From: CAZQGO01 sp964593065 | GTDB taxonomy: Bacteria; Oederibacteriota; JAAXVQ01 | Assembly (NCBI GenBank): GCA_964593065.1 | Contig: CAZQGO010000013.1 | Span: forward strand, 18,153-82,152 | Direction of reading: 5' to 3' | DNA: 64,000 nucleotides | Part shown: in pieces, positions 17,084-25,456 of the stretch | Layout: each line of letters begins with the position of its first letter | Numbering within the stretch: position 1 is the first letter of the stretch | Notes under the pieces: generated by a model | Databases searched by the model: none | The model's input: only the letters and a program-made list of their open reading frames with translations | Told to the model about the DNA's origin: nothing | Program-made: the position numbers and the translations under genes

Positions 17084-18577
17084 ATGATGAATGCCATGCG
17101 GAAAAAAATGAAAATCATCCTCTGGATCGTGGTGGCGGCCTTCCTGGGCACCATCTTTTTTGTCTGGGGGATGAACTTGGGCCGCCGCAAGGATTATGTA
17201 AGCCAACAGTCGGCGGCCGTGGTCGACGGCCGGTCGATTTCCAACATGGACTTCGACCGTCTCTGGACCCAAAAATCCCAGCAACTGTACGGCCAGGAAG
17301 AGGAACCCTCTTCCGAGCAGGTCCAACGCCTGCGCACCGATCTGATCAACGAGTTGATCGGCCAGGAATTGCTCCAGGCGCAATTCGAAAAACTCGGGCT
17401 GAAGATTTATCCGGAGGAGGTCGCCGCCCGGATTGCCGCCATACCCGCCTTCCAGCAGGACGGCAAATTCTCGCAGGAAAAGTATATTCGCCTCCTGCAA
17501 TACAACCGCATGGAACCCGCCGAATTCGAAAGCGACCAGGCCCGGACCCTGGAAATCCTGAAGATGGACCGTCTCCTGCGGGACGCCATGGTCCTGCCCG
17601 AAGAGCGGGTGCGGGCCTATTTCCTGGCGCGCCGCCGTGAAGTGAAACTGGCGTTGGTCAATTTCAGGTGGCAGGACCGGATCAGAAATATCCGCATCCC
17701 CGAGGAAGCCCAGCGCCGCTATTACCAGGAAAACCGCCAGAAATTTTACCAGCCCGCGCAGGTGAGAGCCTCGCACATTCTGATCCGGACGAATCCCCAG
17801 GCTTCGGAGGAGGACAAGCTCACGGCCAAGCTGAAACTCGACAATATCCGGGAGGAACTCAAACAGGGCGCGAATTTCGCCCAACTGGCCGAAAAATATT
17901 CCGAGGATCCGGGCAGCGCGAAAAACGGCGGCGATTTGGGATACTTCACCGCCGAAGACATGGTCCCGGCCTTTTCCAAGGCGGCCTTCGCCCTGAAGGT
18001 TGGCGAAGTCTCACCGCCCGTGGAAACCTCTTTTGGTTATCATCTCATCCAGGTCACGGGGCGGCGGGAGGAGAAAAAGCCGGCTTTCGCGGAAGTGGCA
18101 TCCGAAATCGAGAAAACCCTGCAGGAACGGGAAGCGCGCCGCAACACCAATGAGGACGCCGTTGCTTTCCTCGCCCGGATCAAGAACACGGGGGATTTGG
18201 TGCAGGCCGCCTCGGCCGCCGGCCGGAAGGTGACCACCAGCGGCTGGATCACGCTGGACAGCAGCCTGCCGCAGGTGAAAGATTCCCGGCGGTTCCTGGA
18301 CCGCGCCTTCGATCTGCCCCTGCACCAGCCCCGCGCCATCACCGGCCTTGACGACGAAATCGCCTTTGTGGAGATCCTGGCTGAAAAATACCGTCCCTTC
18401 CGGGAGGAAGCCTACCAGCGGCAGCGCGATGAACTGGTGGAAAGGCTCCGGCGCCAGCAGGGGGACGAGCTGTCGACCGCCTGGCTGCAAACGGCCGAGA
18501 AAAAAGCCGACATTATCAATAATATCGCCAAGGAACAGGCCGAGGGCGTGACTACAACCGCCCGCGAAAACCCATAG
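17084..18577 (+). CDS. Peptidyl-prolyl isomerase/chaperone, PpiD/SurA-like (parvulin domain)
   Basis: 497 residues. A basic start and one membrane helix (about 9-28) anchor it in the inner membrane facing the periplasm. The SurA_N-like chaperone region spans about 35-215. A parvulin rotamase domain occupies about 226-328, with ASHILI, FAQLAEKYSEDPGSAKNGGDLGYF and FGYHLIQV. A C-terminal helical segment follows. It assists folding of exported and outer-membrane proteins. AAAGGAAG lies about 14 nt before ATG 17084. It stands alone, divergent from the mre operon. PpiD fits better than SurA because the N-terminal anchor is retained. Confidence 0.88.
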   Translation: MMNAMRKKMKIILWIVVAAFLGTIFFVWGMNLGRRKDYVSQQSAAVVDGRSISNMDFDRLWTQKSQQLYGQEEEPSSEQVQRLRTDLINELIGQELLQAQFEKLGLKIYPEEVAARIAAIPAFQQDGKFSQEKYIRLLQYNRMEPAEFESDQARTLEILKMDRLLRDAMVLPEERVRAYFLARRREVKLALVNFRWQDRIRNIRIPEEAQRRYYQENRQKFYQPAQVRASHILIRTNPQASEEDKLTAKLKLDNIREELKQGANFAQLAEKYSEDPGSAKNGGDLGYFTAEDMVPAFSKAAFALKVGEVSPPVETSFGYHLIQVTGRREEKKPAFAEVASEIEKTLQEREARRNTNEDAVAFLARIKNTGDLVQAASAAGRKVTTSGWITLDSSLPQVKDSRRFLDRAFDLPLHQPRAITGLDDEIAFVEILAEKYRPFREEAYQRQRDELVERLRRQQGDELSTAWLQTAEKKADIINNIAKEQAEGVTTTARENP

Positions 18578-18900
18578 CACCCTTCCCGCACCCGGACGCG
18601 TCACTGCCGGCGCGGGTTCCCTGATGCGCGGGCGCAGCCATTGGCTCATCCCTTTCCGGCTCCCCGTTGCCGGGCCCGCCACTCGCTTGGTTTCACAAAC
18701 ACACCGAGAAAGATACGCCGGTCAGCCCGGGACCGGGGCAGCCGGTTCCTGCGCCGCGGAGTCTCTTTTAGTCCAGTAATCCAGGGCGCAGTTCCGGAAC
18801 CCCGGAATCCGTTCCCGTGAAATTATCTCCCTGATCCTGTGGTTTTCCCTCCGGTCGCCGATCCCCGCCGCCTTGACCCGGGCGGGAGGAGGCGAGGGAC
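18578..18900. other. Intergenic region, nothing recognised
   Basis: A 323-nt gap between a plus-strand and a minus-strand gene end (convergent). No credible frame and no obvious terminator with a U-tract. Only short GC-rich inverted repeats are visible, such as tccggaaccccgga near 18797. Confidence 0.5.
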
Positions 18901-19584
18901 TTAAGGCTGGGCGGCGGGTTGGCTGGCGGCGAGATGCATCTGCAGGCCGACGAAATCTTCGTTCAACTGAAAAAAAATCCTGACCGGTTCCTGGGTGGGA
19001 CGTTCAAAGAACACCATGCCGGTATAAACCGCCTCCGGCGCCACGTCCCGGGGCCAGAGGTAATTCCGCCCCAGCAGCCCGATTTCCTCCACGAGGCGCT
19101 TTGCTTCCGGAACCGCGTCCGGCGAGGAAGCCGGAGTGCCTAAAAGCCAGTTTTCCAGCCGCGTGCGCCATCCCAGGGGGAGCCCCTGGTTGAGATACTG
19201 GGTAAGCAGGCCGTAGGCGGTGACGATTTTCTGCTGGGGGTAGTCGGCGCGGATTTCACCGAGGAGCAGGTCCATTTCCCGGACGTGCTGCGGCAACAGG
19301 GCGCGCAGCCGGTCCAGCTTCTCCGAAACGATGTCGTCGGGTGATATGGGCCGCAGGCGCCTGCGTTCGGAATCGAGCAATTGCACGAAATTCTCGGAAA
19401 TGTTGATCGCGGAAACCTGCGAGTGGTTTTCAACCCGGACCATGACCACGGCCGGATCCTGGCTGTCGTCCAGTTCCGCATGCACGCCCAGGGAGCCGAT
19501 TTGGGCTGAGGCTTCCCAGAGCGCGGCGGGGACGCCCCGCGCCAGACACAGCGTCAGCATCGCGATCAGGAGGCATCTGGGCAT
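18901..19584 (-). CDS. Hypothetical exported protein
   Basis: 227 residues with an apparent signal peptide (positive MPRC, hydrophobic LLIAMLTLCLA, cleavage after about VPAA). The mature part is mixed alpha/beta. An early segment (VMVRVENHSQVSAINISENFVQLLD) resembles a beta-sandwich domain, the middle is helical, and the C-terminus has MVFFERPTQEPVRIFF, again like a beta-sandwich edge. No family was recognised. It is the last gene of the macro-trpB2-nlpC-maf run, 9 nt after maf. Confidence 0.75.
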   Translation of the reverse strand: MPRCLLIAMLTLCLARGVPAALWEASAQIGSLGVHAELDDSQDPAVVMVRVENHSQVSAINISENFVQLLDSERRRLRPISPDDIVSEKLDRLRALLPQHVREMDLLLGEIRADYPQQKIVTAYGLLTQYLNQGLPLGWRTRLENWLLGTPASSPDAVPEAKRLVEEIGLLGRNYLWPRDVAPEAVYTGMVFFERPTQEPVRIFFQLNEDFVGLQMHLAASQPAAQP

Positions 19585-19593
19585 CGCAATCCC

Positions 19594-20205
19594 CTATTCT
19601 GGAAAAATTCCGAGCCGGGACAATTGGGCGCCGATGCTTCCCAGGGGCAGGCCCACCACGTTGAAGTAGCAGCCGCCGATCCGCGTGACGAAGGCCCCGG
19701 CGCGCCCTTGGATCCCGTAGCCGCCGGCCTTGCCGCGCCACTCGCCGCTGGCAAGATACCGTTTCTGTTCCGCAGCGGTGACGGGGCGGAGGGTCACGCG
19801 GGTTCTTTCCAGCCACGTGATTTTCCGCCCGTCCGGAACGTGCTGCAACACCACCGCCGTCAGCACCTGGTGTTGACGGCCGGCCAGGGCCCGGAGCATG
19901 CGGGCGGCCTCCCGGGCCGTGCCGGGCTTTCCAAACGCGCGTCCCGGCGAGGCGAGCACCAGCGTGTCCGCGGCCAGGATCCAAGCCGGAAATCTCGCGC
20001 GCCCGGCCGCTCTCCGCGCCTTGGCCTGGGCAGCGGCCGCGGCAAAACGCGCCGCGTCACCGCGCGGCCGGCCTTCCCGCAGGTGCGCCGGGTCGACCCG
20101 GAAACGGTAACCGGCCTGCCGCAGCAACCTCCGCCGCCGGGGCGAAGCGGAGGCCAGGATCAGCCGGGGCCGGCCTGGGACTGCAACCGTTCTGCGTCTG
20201 GACAT
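19594..20205 (-). CDS. maf: Maf-type nucleotide pyrophosphatase
   Basis: 203 residues. The N-terminal family signature LILASASPRRRRLL is present near residue 14. Further Maf blocks are AADTLVLASPGRAFGKP, the LAGRQHQVLTAV region and GGYGIQGRAGAFVTRIGGCYFNVVGLPL at the C-terminus. The family hydrolyses modified or canonical NTPs (m7GTP, dTTP, UTP) and affects septation. The length is normal. Its start has no clear Shine-Dalgarno sequence; it probably relies on read-through from the NlpC gene 54 nt upstream. Confidence 0.93.
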   Translation of the reverse strand: MSRRRTVAVPGRPRLILASASPRRRRLLRQAGYRFRVDPAHLREGRPRGDAARFAAAAAQAKARRAAGRARFPAWILAADTLVLASPGRAFGKPGTAREAARMLRALAGRQHQVLTAVVLQHVPDGRKITWLERTRVTLRPVTAAEQKRYLASGEWRGKAGGYGIQGRAGAFVTRIGGCYFNVVGLPLGSIGAQLSRLGIFPE

Positions 20206-20259
20206 CAGCGGGGCGAGGCCTTCAAGGACGTGGCGAGCAGGCGGGCTTGGGTCCGGGGT

Positions 20260-20742
20260 TCAGCGCAGCACGCGCCGCACCCCGACGAAGCGGTCCCGCC
20301 AATATCGGTCGTTGGCATTCGAGATTTTGACCCCATCGCCCCTGCCGGGTGCATGAATGAACAACCCCTTGCCTAAATAAATGCCGACGTGGGAGGGACC
20401 GCTCCGGTCCGTGCTGAAAAAAACCAGGTCGGACGGCGACTCGTTTCCCAGTGAGACCGGCCGCGTCCGTTGGTACTGTCTCAGGCTGGTTCTGGGCAGG
20501 GATATTCCGGCGGCGCGGCGGTATACGTACTGCACCAGCCCCGAGCAATCAAAGCCCCGCGGCGTGGTGCCGCCGTAGCGGTACGACACGCCCAGCTGGG
20601 AACGCGCCTCGGCGACCACCCGTTGGGCCAGTTGCGGATCCGGCGGCGTCTGCAGGCCCGCGCAACCGGCCAAGATCACCGCCGCCAGGGCGCCTGCGGC
20701 CCGAAAGAGTCCGCGAGCGCCGTTGCAAAACCCCCTGCGCAC
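20260..20742 (-). CDS. NlpC/P60 endopeptidase lipoprotein
   Basis: 160 residues with a lipobox ILAGC (lipidated Cys27). The catalytic domain has Cys66 in GFDCSGLVQYVY, His118 in SHVGIYLGKG and a third polar residue after FIHAP (His130 region). It should cleave peptide stems of peptidoglycan at the outer membrane or periplasm. The start is GTG 20742, one nt after the trpB2 stop. No strong ribosome-binding site is visible, suggesting translational coupling. Confidence 0.9.
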   Translation of the reverse strand: MRRGFCNGARGLFRAAGALAAVILAGCAGLQTPPDPQLAQRVVAEARSQLGVSYRYGGTTPRGFDCSGLVQYVYRRAAGISLPRTSLRQYQRTRPVSLGNESPSDLVFFSTDRSGPSHVGIYLGKGLFIHAPGRGDGVKISNANDRYWRDRFVGVRRVLR

Positions 20743-20743
20743 G

Positions 20744-22117
20744 CTACAGCGTCAGCTGGACTTCGGGCAGATCCTGGAGCGCCGTCTGCAGCTTTTTTTC
20801 GTCCAGCGACACGTCCTGCAGCTTGCCGGACAAGTAGTTGTCGTAAGCGGCCAAGTCGAAATGCCCGTGGCCCGAGAAATTGAAGACGATGGTCTCCGCC
20901 TTGCCTTCGGTCTTGCAGCGCAGGGCGTGGTTGATCGCCGACCGGATGGCGTGCGAGGTTTCGGGCGCCGGAATGATGCCCTCCGTGCGGGCGAATTGAA
21001 GCGCCGCCTCGAAACAGGGCTTCTGGTCGTAGGCCTCCGCCTCGATTTGCTTGTCCTCCACCAGCAGGGACAGCAAGGGCGCGTCCCCGTGGTAGCGCAG
21101 CCCGCCCGCGTGGATGGACTCCGGCACGAACGTGTGGCCGAGCGTGAACATTTTGGCGATGGGGCCGATTTTCACCCCGTCGCCGTAGTCCCAGGCGTAT
21201 TTTCCCCGCGTAAGCGTCGGGCAGGCCGTCGGCTCGACCGCCACGTAGCGGGTATGCGGATGCTTCCCGGTCAGGCGGTCGTGCAGGAAGGGAAAGGCGA
21301 ACCCACAATAATTGCTGCCCCCGCCCACGCAACCGATGACCACGTCCGGGTAGACGCCGGCCATTTCCAGCTGGCGCTTGGTTTCCAGTCCGACGACGGT
21401 TTGATGCAGGATCACGTGGTTCAGCACGCTGCCCAGCGAGTAATGCGTGTCCTCGCGGGTCATCGCGTCCTCCACGGCCTCGGAAATGGCCACCCCCAGG
21501 GTGCCGGGATGGTCCGGCCGTGCGGCCAGGATGGTTCGTCCCGCCTGCGTGCGGTTGGAGGGCGAGGGATGGACGGACGCGCCCCAGGTCTCCATCATGA
21601 TCCGCCGGTAGGGTTTTTGTTCATAGCTGCATTTCACCATGTAGACCACGCACTCGAGCCCGAAAAATTGGCAGGCCATCGACAGGGCCGAGCCCCATTG
21701 GCCCGCGCCGGTTTCGGTGGTGATCCGCTTGATGCCCTGCTGGCGGTTGTAATAGGCTTGGGCAATGGCCGTATTGGGCTTATGCGAGCCCGCTGCGGAA
21801 ACGCTTTCGTTTTTGTAGTAAATTTTGGCGGGCGTGTCCAAGGCCTTTTCCAGGCGCTTGGCCCGATGCAGAGGCGTGGGCCGCCACATCCGGTAGATTT
21901 CCTGCAGCTCTTCGGGGATATCAATCCAGCGTTCCTGGCTGACTTCCTGTTTCAGCAGTTCCTCGGCGAACAGGGGCGCCAGATCCGCCGGGCTGCAGAT
22001 TTGCTTGGTCACCGGGTGCAGCGGCGGCGGACAGGGCTTGGACAGGTCCGCCTGGATGTTGTACCACTTCCTGGGCAATTCCGATTCGGGCAACACAAAA
22101 CGCGTCTGGTTCTTCAT
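20744..22117 (-). CDS. trpB: Tryptophan synthase beta chain, TrpB2 type
   Basis: 457 residues, longer than TrpB1. It starts with the TrpB2-specific segment RKWYNIQADL and PLHPVTKQ, then RPTPLHRAKRLE. The PLP lysine is Lys113 in AAGSHKPNTA. GCVGGGSNYCG is the phosphate-binding loop. TrpB2 enzymes condense serine with indole and often work without TrpA; no trpA is present here. ATG 22117 has AAGGAGG and overlaps the macro-domain stop as ATGA. The pairing with a macro domain and cell-wall genes is unusual. Confidence 0.93.
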   Translation of the reverse strand: MKNQTRFVLPESELPRKWYNIQADLSKPCPPPLHPVTKQICSPADLAPLFAEELLKQEVSQERWIDIPEELQEIYRMWRPTPLHRAKRLEKALDTPAKIYYKNESVSAAGSHKPNTAIAQAYYNRQQGIKRITTETGAGQWGSALSMACQFFGLECVVYMVKCSYEQKPYRRIMMETWGASVHPSPSNRTQAGRTILAARPDHPGTLGVAISEAVEDAMTREDTHYSLGSVLNHVILHQTVVGLETKRQLEMAGVYPDVVIGCVGGGSNYCGFAFPFLHDRLTGKHPHTRYVAVEPTACPTLTRGKYAWDYGDGVKIGPIAKMFTLGHTFVPESIHAGGLRYHGDAPLLSLLVEDKQIEAEAYDQKPCFEAALQFARTEGIIPAPETSHAIRSAINHALRCKTEGKAETIVFNFSGHGHFDLAAYDNYLSGKLQDVSLDEKKLQTALQDLPEVQLTL

Positions 22118-22683
22118 GCTTCCTCCTTGTCGGGTTCAGTGCGTTCGGGCGGGGTGGCGGACAAGGCCGACTGGATCAGGCCGTTGAGCATGGCCTCCAC
22201 GCTGCGGTCCGCCGCCAGGAAATATATTTCGCGCAAGGCCGTTTCCTGCAGGCAGTGCTCGATCAGAGTCAGGAAGGTCGCCTCCACGGCGGCGGCCAGG
22301 GAAAACCGGCCCACGTCGGCCCCCACGGGGGGGATGGCGACGCTCCGGCAGTTGTTGCGGGAGGCCAGCTCCAAGGCGGCGGTGACCGCCTGATGCACCT
22401 TGCGCACGTCGGTCATCATGTCCTGGCCCCAGGCGGCCGCGTGAATGATCATCCGGCAGTTCAAGCGCCCGGGCGCGGTGGCCGCGGCTTCGCCCACGGC
22501 AATCGGGCCGAGATTGATGGCTTCCCGCTCCAAGGCCTCGCCGCCCTGCCGCTTCAACAATTCCGAAAAACCCGAGGAAAACCACAGGTAATTATTGGTG
22601 GGGTGGATCAGGGCATCGACCTCCTGGAAGGCCAATTCCCCCGAAGCCACGAAGATCCGCGTTCGATTCACCAGCAGGTCCAT
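22114..22683 (-). CDS. Macro-domain protein (ADP-ribose-binding fold)
   Basis: 189 residues from ATG 22683; the longer frame upstream has no family character. Macro motifs are visible: VDALIHPTNNYLWFSSGFSELLKRQGGEALEREA (central residues match the VNAAN/GGGV loops), CRMIIHAAAWG, VAIPPVGADVGRFSL. The usual asparagine-rich AAN loop reads PTNNYLW, with an aromatic-rich GFS instead of GGG, so substrate may differ from ADP-ribose. It heads the operon with trpB2 (ATGA overlap). Confidence 0.88.
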   Translation of the reverse strand: MDLLVNRTRIFVASGELAFQEVDALIHPTNNYLWFSSGFSELLKRQGGEALEREAINLGPIAVGEAAATAPGRLNCRMIIHAAAWGQDMMTDVRKVHQAVTAALELASRNNCRSVAIPPVGADVGRFSLAAAVEATFLTLIEHCLQETALREIYFLAADRSVEAMLNGLIQSALSATPPERTEPDKEEA

Positions 22684-22708
22684 GCCGACTCCGCCTTGCG
22701 TTTGCGAG

Positions 22709-22738
22709 ATTTTAACACAAGCGCCAAAAAGGATGCAA
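22709..22738 (-). promoter_or_regulatory. Promoter for the macro-trpB2-nlpC-maf operon
   Basis: On the minus strand TTGCAT (22738-22733) and TAAAAT (22714-22709) are 18 nt apart. The -10 ends 25 nt before ATG 22683, giving a short leader. Confidence 0.5.
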
Positions 22739-22745
22739 TTAGTTT

Positions 22746-22775
22746 TTGCCCCGCGGGCCCCCGGTTGCGTATAAT
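22746..22775 (+). promoter_or_regulatory. Possible promoter for mazG
   Basis: A perfect TATAAT at 22770-22775 is preceded by a weak TTGCCC at 22746-22751 (18-nt spacer). It is back-to-back with the operon promoter on the other strand, with a leader of about 95 nt to mazG. Confidence 0.4.
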
Positions 22776-22877
22776 GCCAGTATTCGCGCCGTGGTCCCGG
22801 TCCGCGGGCCATCCCGCTCTCAAGACCGGGCATGATCCCTAAGAAGGTCGCGGGCCGCCGCGGCCGGGAAAGGAACC

Positions 22878-23780
22878 ATGCCGAAACGCCAGGATTCATT
22901 TTCCGAACTCGTTGCACTCATGCGCCGCCTGCGGGCTCCCGGCGGCTGCCCCTGGGACCGCAAACAGACGCACACCAGCCTGCGGCCTTTTCTTCTGGAA
23001 GAAACCCACGAGGTTCTGGAGGCGATTGAATCCCGCAATGCGTCCAAGCTGCAGGACGAGCTGGGCGACCTGCTGTTCCAAATTATTTTCCACGCCCAGC
23101 TGGCCGCCGAGGCCGGACGCTTCGACGTTTACGACGTGGTCCGGGGCTGCCTGCGGAAAATGAAGCGGCGCCATCCGCATGTTTTCGGCGGTTCCCGCCT
23201 GCGGACCTCCCGCCAGGTGCTGGAAAACTGGGAAGAGATCAAAAAAAGAGAGCGCCGCGGCTCGGGCCATTCCCTGCTGGCCGGGGTTCCCCGCACGCTG
23301 CCGGCGCTGCTGCGCGCCCACCGGGTTCAATCCAAGGCCGCGCGGGTGGGATTCACCTGGGCCCGCATCGATGAAGCGCAGGCCAAGGCGGCCGAAGAAC
23401 TCCAAGAACTACAGGCCGCGCTGGTGTCCCGGCGGCCGGCCCGCATCACGGAGGAGCTGGGAGACGTGTTTTTCGCGCTGGTGAATCTGGCCCGGTTCGC
23501 GGGCGCCAATCCCGAGGACGCCCTGCACCAAGCCGTCGGAAAATTCATCCGCCGTTTTGCGCGGGTGGAGGGCAGGGCGCGCCTGCAAAAACGCCCCTTG
23601 GCCGCCTACAGCACGCAGGAACTGGAGGCGCTCTGGAACCGCGCCAAGGCGGGCGGGCGCCTTACTCCGGCAGGGACGGTTCGCCGGCGGCCCGGTAGAT
23701 CTCGTCCCCGTGGTAAAACACCCGCTGGATGGAAAAGTCCGGGCCGGCCAACACCAGGTCGGCGCGCCCGCCGGCGCTGA
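22878..23780 (+). CDS. mazG: Nucleoside triphosphate pyrophosphohydrolase MazG
   Basis: 300 residues, about 35 longer than usual. Two tandem MazG domains are visible. The first has CPWDRKQTHTSLRPFLLEETHEVLEAIE and DELGDLLFQIIFHAQLA; the second has EELGDVFFALVNLARFAG. Glu-x2-Glu and Glu-x2-Asp metal ligands are intact in both. It hydrolyses NTPs to NMPs and pyrophosphate. AAGGAACC precedes ATG 22878. The last roughly 40 residues are Arg/Gly/Pro-rich and overlap the 3' end of the convergent nagA gene by 119 nt, suggesting a lost stop codon. Confidence 0.93.
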   Translation: MPKRQDSFSELVALMRRLRAPGGCPWDRKQTHTSLRPFLLEETHEVLEAIESRNASKLQDELGDLLFQIIFHAQLAAEAGRFDVYDVVRGCLRKMKRRHPHVFGGSRLRTSRQVLENWEEIKKRERRGSGHSLLAGVPRTLPALLRAHRVQSKAARVGFTWARIDEAQAKAAEELQELQAALVSRRPARITEELGDVFFALVNLARFAGANPEDALHQAVGKFIRRFARVEGRARLQKRPLAAYSTQELEALWNRAKAGGRLTPAGTVRRRPGRSRPRGKTPAGWKSPGRPTPGRRARRR

Positions 23781-24834
23781 TTTTTCCGAAGTTCCTCAAG
23801 CCCATGAATTTCGCGGGATTGAGGGCGGCCACGCGGGAGGCGTCCCACACCGAGAATCCCGGCAGAGCCGCGATCGTGATCATGGCCATCCATAACGGGT
23901 GCACTCCGCCGGCCAATCCCCCCGCGGCGTTGCGCGCCGTCCCGTCCCGGACCTCGAGGGTTTCGCCCCCGGACCCGGAACGCGACCCCTCCGGCAGGCC
24001 CGCGACCCAGCGGCAGTCCGAAACCGCCACCACGTCCCCCTGTTTGCCCCGCAGAAACAAGCTCAACGTCTCCGGCGCGAGATGGTAGCCGTCGGCGATC
24101 ACTTCGACCGTCAGGCGCGCGTCCCCCAGTCCCACGCCCACCAGGCCGGATTCCCGCTGGTGGAAAGGACGCATGGCGTTTCCCAGGTGGGTGACCAGGC
24201 GCGCGCCCCAGTCGGCGCCCGCTTTGGCCTGCCCGGCGTCCGCCAGGGAATGGCCGAGGGCCACGGTTACGCCCGCGGCCGTCAACCGGCGGATGACCGC
24301 TTCCGCGCCGGGCATCTCCGGCGCCACCGTGACCGTCCGCAGTTCGTCGCCCCCGGCCCGGAGGATCTGTTCCACGGCGGCGGCGCTGGGCGCCTGGATG
24401 CATTCCGCAGGAATGGCGCCGCGCGCTTCCGGATTGAGGAAGGGGCCTTCCAAATGCAGGCCCAGCAGGTGCAGGGAGGCCTGGGGCCGGGCCCGTTTCA
24501 CCAGTTCGGCCATGTGCGCGAGTTCTTCCGGACCGCGGTACAGCACCGTGAGCATCCAGGCCGTGGTGCCGTGGGAGGCGTGATAGTAGGCCGCGGCCAG
24601 CAACCCGCCGAGGGTCTGGGGATCGACGCCCCCGCCGCCGTGGCTGTGCAGGTCGATCAGGCCGGGAAAAACCAGGTAGCGTGACGAGCCCACGAAATTC
24701 TGGCTGCTGATGCGTTTGGCCGCGGTGGAAGGCAGAATGCTTTCGATTTTTTTGCCGGAAAGGACGACCAGCTTGTCTTCCAGGGGACGGCCCCCGGTCG
24801 CGACGGCGCGGGCGCGGATCACCAGTCGTTTCAT
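23662..24834 (-). CDS. nagA: N-acetylglucosamine-6-phosphate deacetylase
   Basis: 390 residues of the amidohydrolase superfamily. Metal and catalytic motifs are DLHSHGGGG, GLHLEGPFLNPEARGA, VTVAPEMPGAE, ALGHSLAD, THLGNAMRPFHQR and IADGYHLAPE, with the catalytic Asp in VAVSDC. It deacetylates GlcNAc-6-P in amino-sugar or peptidoglycan recycling. ATG 24834 lies 4 nt after the acpS stop. No nagB or PTS genes are nearby, so a recycling role is more likely than import. Confidence 0.94.
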   Translation of the reverse strand: MKRLVIRARAVATGGRPLEDKLVVLSGKKIESILPSTAAKRISSQNFVGSSRYLVFPGLIDLHSHGGGGVDPQTLGGLLAAAYYHASHGTTAWMLTVLYRGPEELAHMAELVKRARPQASLHLLGLHLEGPFLNPEARGAIPAECIQAPSAAAVEQILRAGGDELRTVTVAPEMPGAEAVIRRLTAAGVTVALGHSLADAGQAKAGADWGARLVTHLGNAMRPFHQRESGLVGVGLGDARLTVEVIADGYHLAPETLSLFLRGKQGDVVAVSDCRWVAGLPEGSRSGSGGETLEVRDGTARNAAGGLAGGVHPLWMAMITIAALPGFSVWDASRVAALNPAKFMGLRNFGKISAGGRADLVLAGPDFSIQRVFYHGDEIYRAAGEPSLPE

Positions 24835-24838
24835 GAAA

Positions 24839-25216
24839 TCACCTTTCCAGAATCACGGTCGCGGCCGCGTAATCCCGGCTGTGCGAGAGCGAAAGCCAGA
24901 TCCGCCTGACCCGGATGTCCCGGGCCAGCCGCTCGGCCTTGCCGGTCAGGTGGAGGAGCGGTTGCCCGGAGGGTTTGCGCACGATCTCCACCTCGGTCCA
25001 GCGCAGGCCCTTGGACCAGCCCGTGCCCAGCGCCTTGAAGAACGCTTCCTTGGCGCAGAAGCGGCCGCAGAAATGCTGGCCGGAATTTTTTTGGCGCCGG
25101 CAATACGCGATTTCGCGGTCCGTGAAAGTCCGGCGCAAAAAACTCCCGCCGCGGCGTTTCATGGCCCGACTGATTCTCTGAATTTCCTGGATATCGATCC
25201 CCACACCGAGTACCAT
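24839..25216 (-). CDS. acpS: Holo-[acyl-carrier-protein] synthase
   Basis: 125 residues. Family motifs are GVGIDIQEIQRI (metal-binding Asp) and FCAKEAFFKALGTG (Glu and Lys of the active site), then WLSLSHSRDYAAATVIL at the C-terminus. It transfers 4'-phosphopantetheine to acyl carrier protein for fatty-acid synthesis. It precedes nagA by 4 nt in a two-gene unit. A possible upstream -10 (TACTAT on the minus strand near 25373) is weak. Confidence 0.95.
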   Translation of the reverse strand: MVLGVGIDIQEIQRISRAMKRRGGSFLRRTFTDREIAYCRRQKNSGQHFCGRFCAKEAFFKALGTGWSKGLRWTEVEIVRKPSGQPLLHLTGKAERLARDIRVRRIWLSLSHSRDYAAATVILER

Positions 25217-25456
25217 GGCCGGTCTCTTCCACTTTCCGCGCTTTCCGCGCCTACCATGATAAACCCGCGCCCCGAACGGCGCAAGCCGGATCGCTCCCGC
25301 AGAGCCGTGAGACTATGAGGCAGCGGGCGGCACGCGAACGGCTTTCCGCTTGCATTCCGGCGCGCACCTGCGTATAGTATTTACACTTTTACCCGCTAAA
25401 TCAAGCGTTTTAGCGATGGTGCCCCCGCGCCGGGGAAATCCGGAGTTTTTCCACTC

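Noticed and set aside
22114..22917. A 267-residue macro-domain protein
   Set aside because: The first 78 codons cover the promoter region and match nothing. ATG 22683 begins the macro fold.
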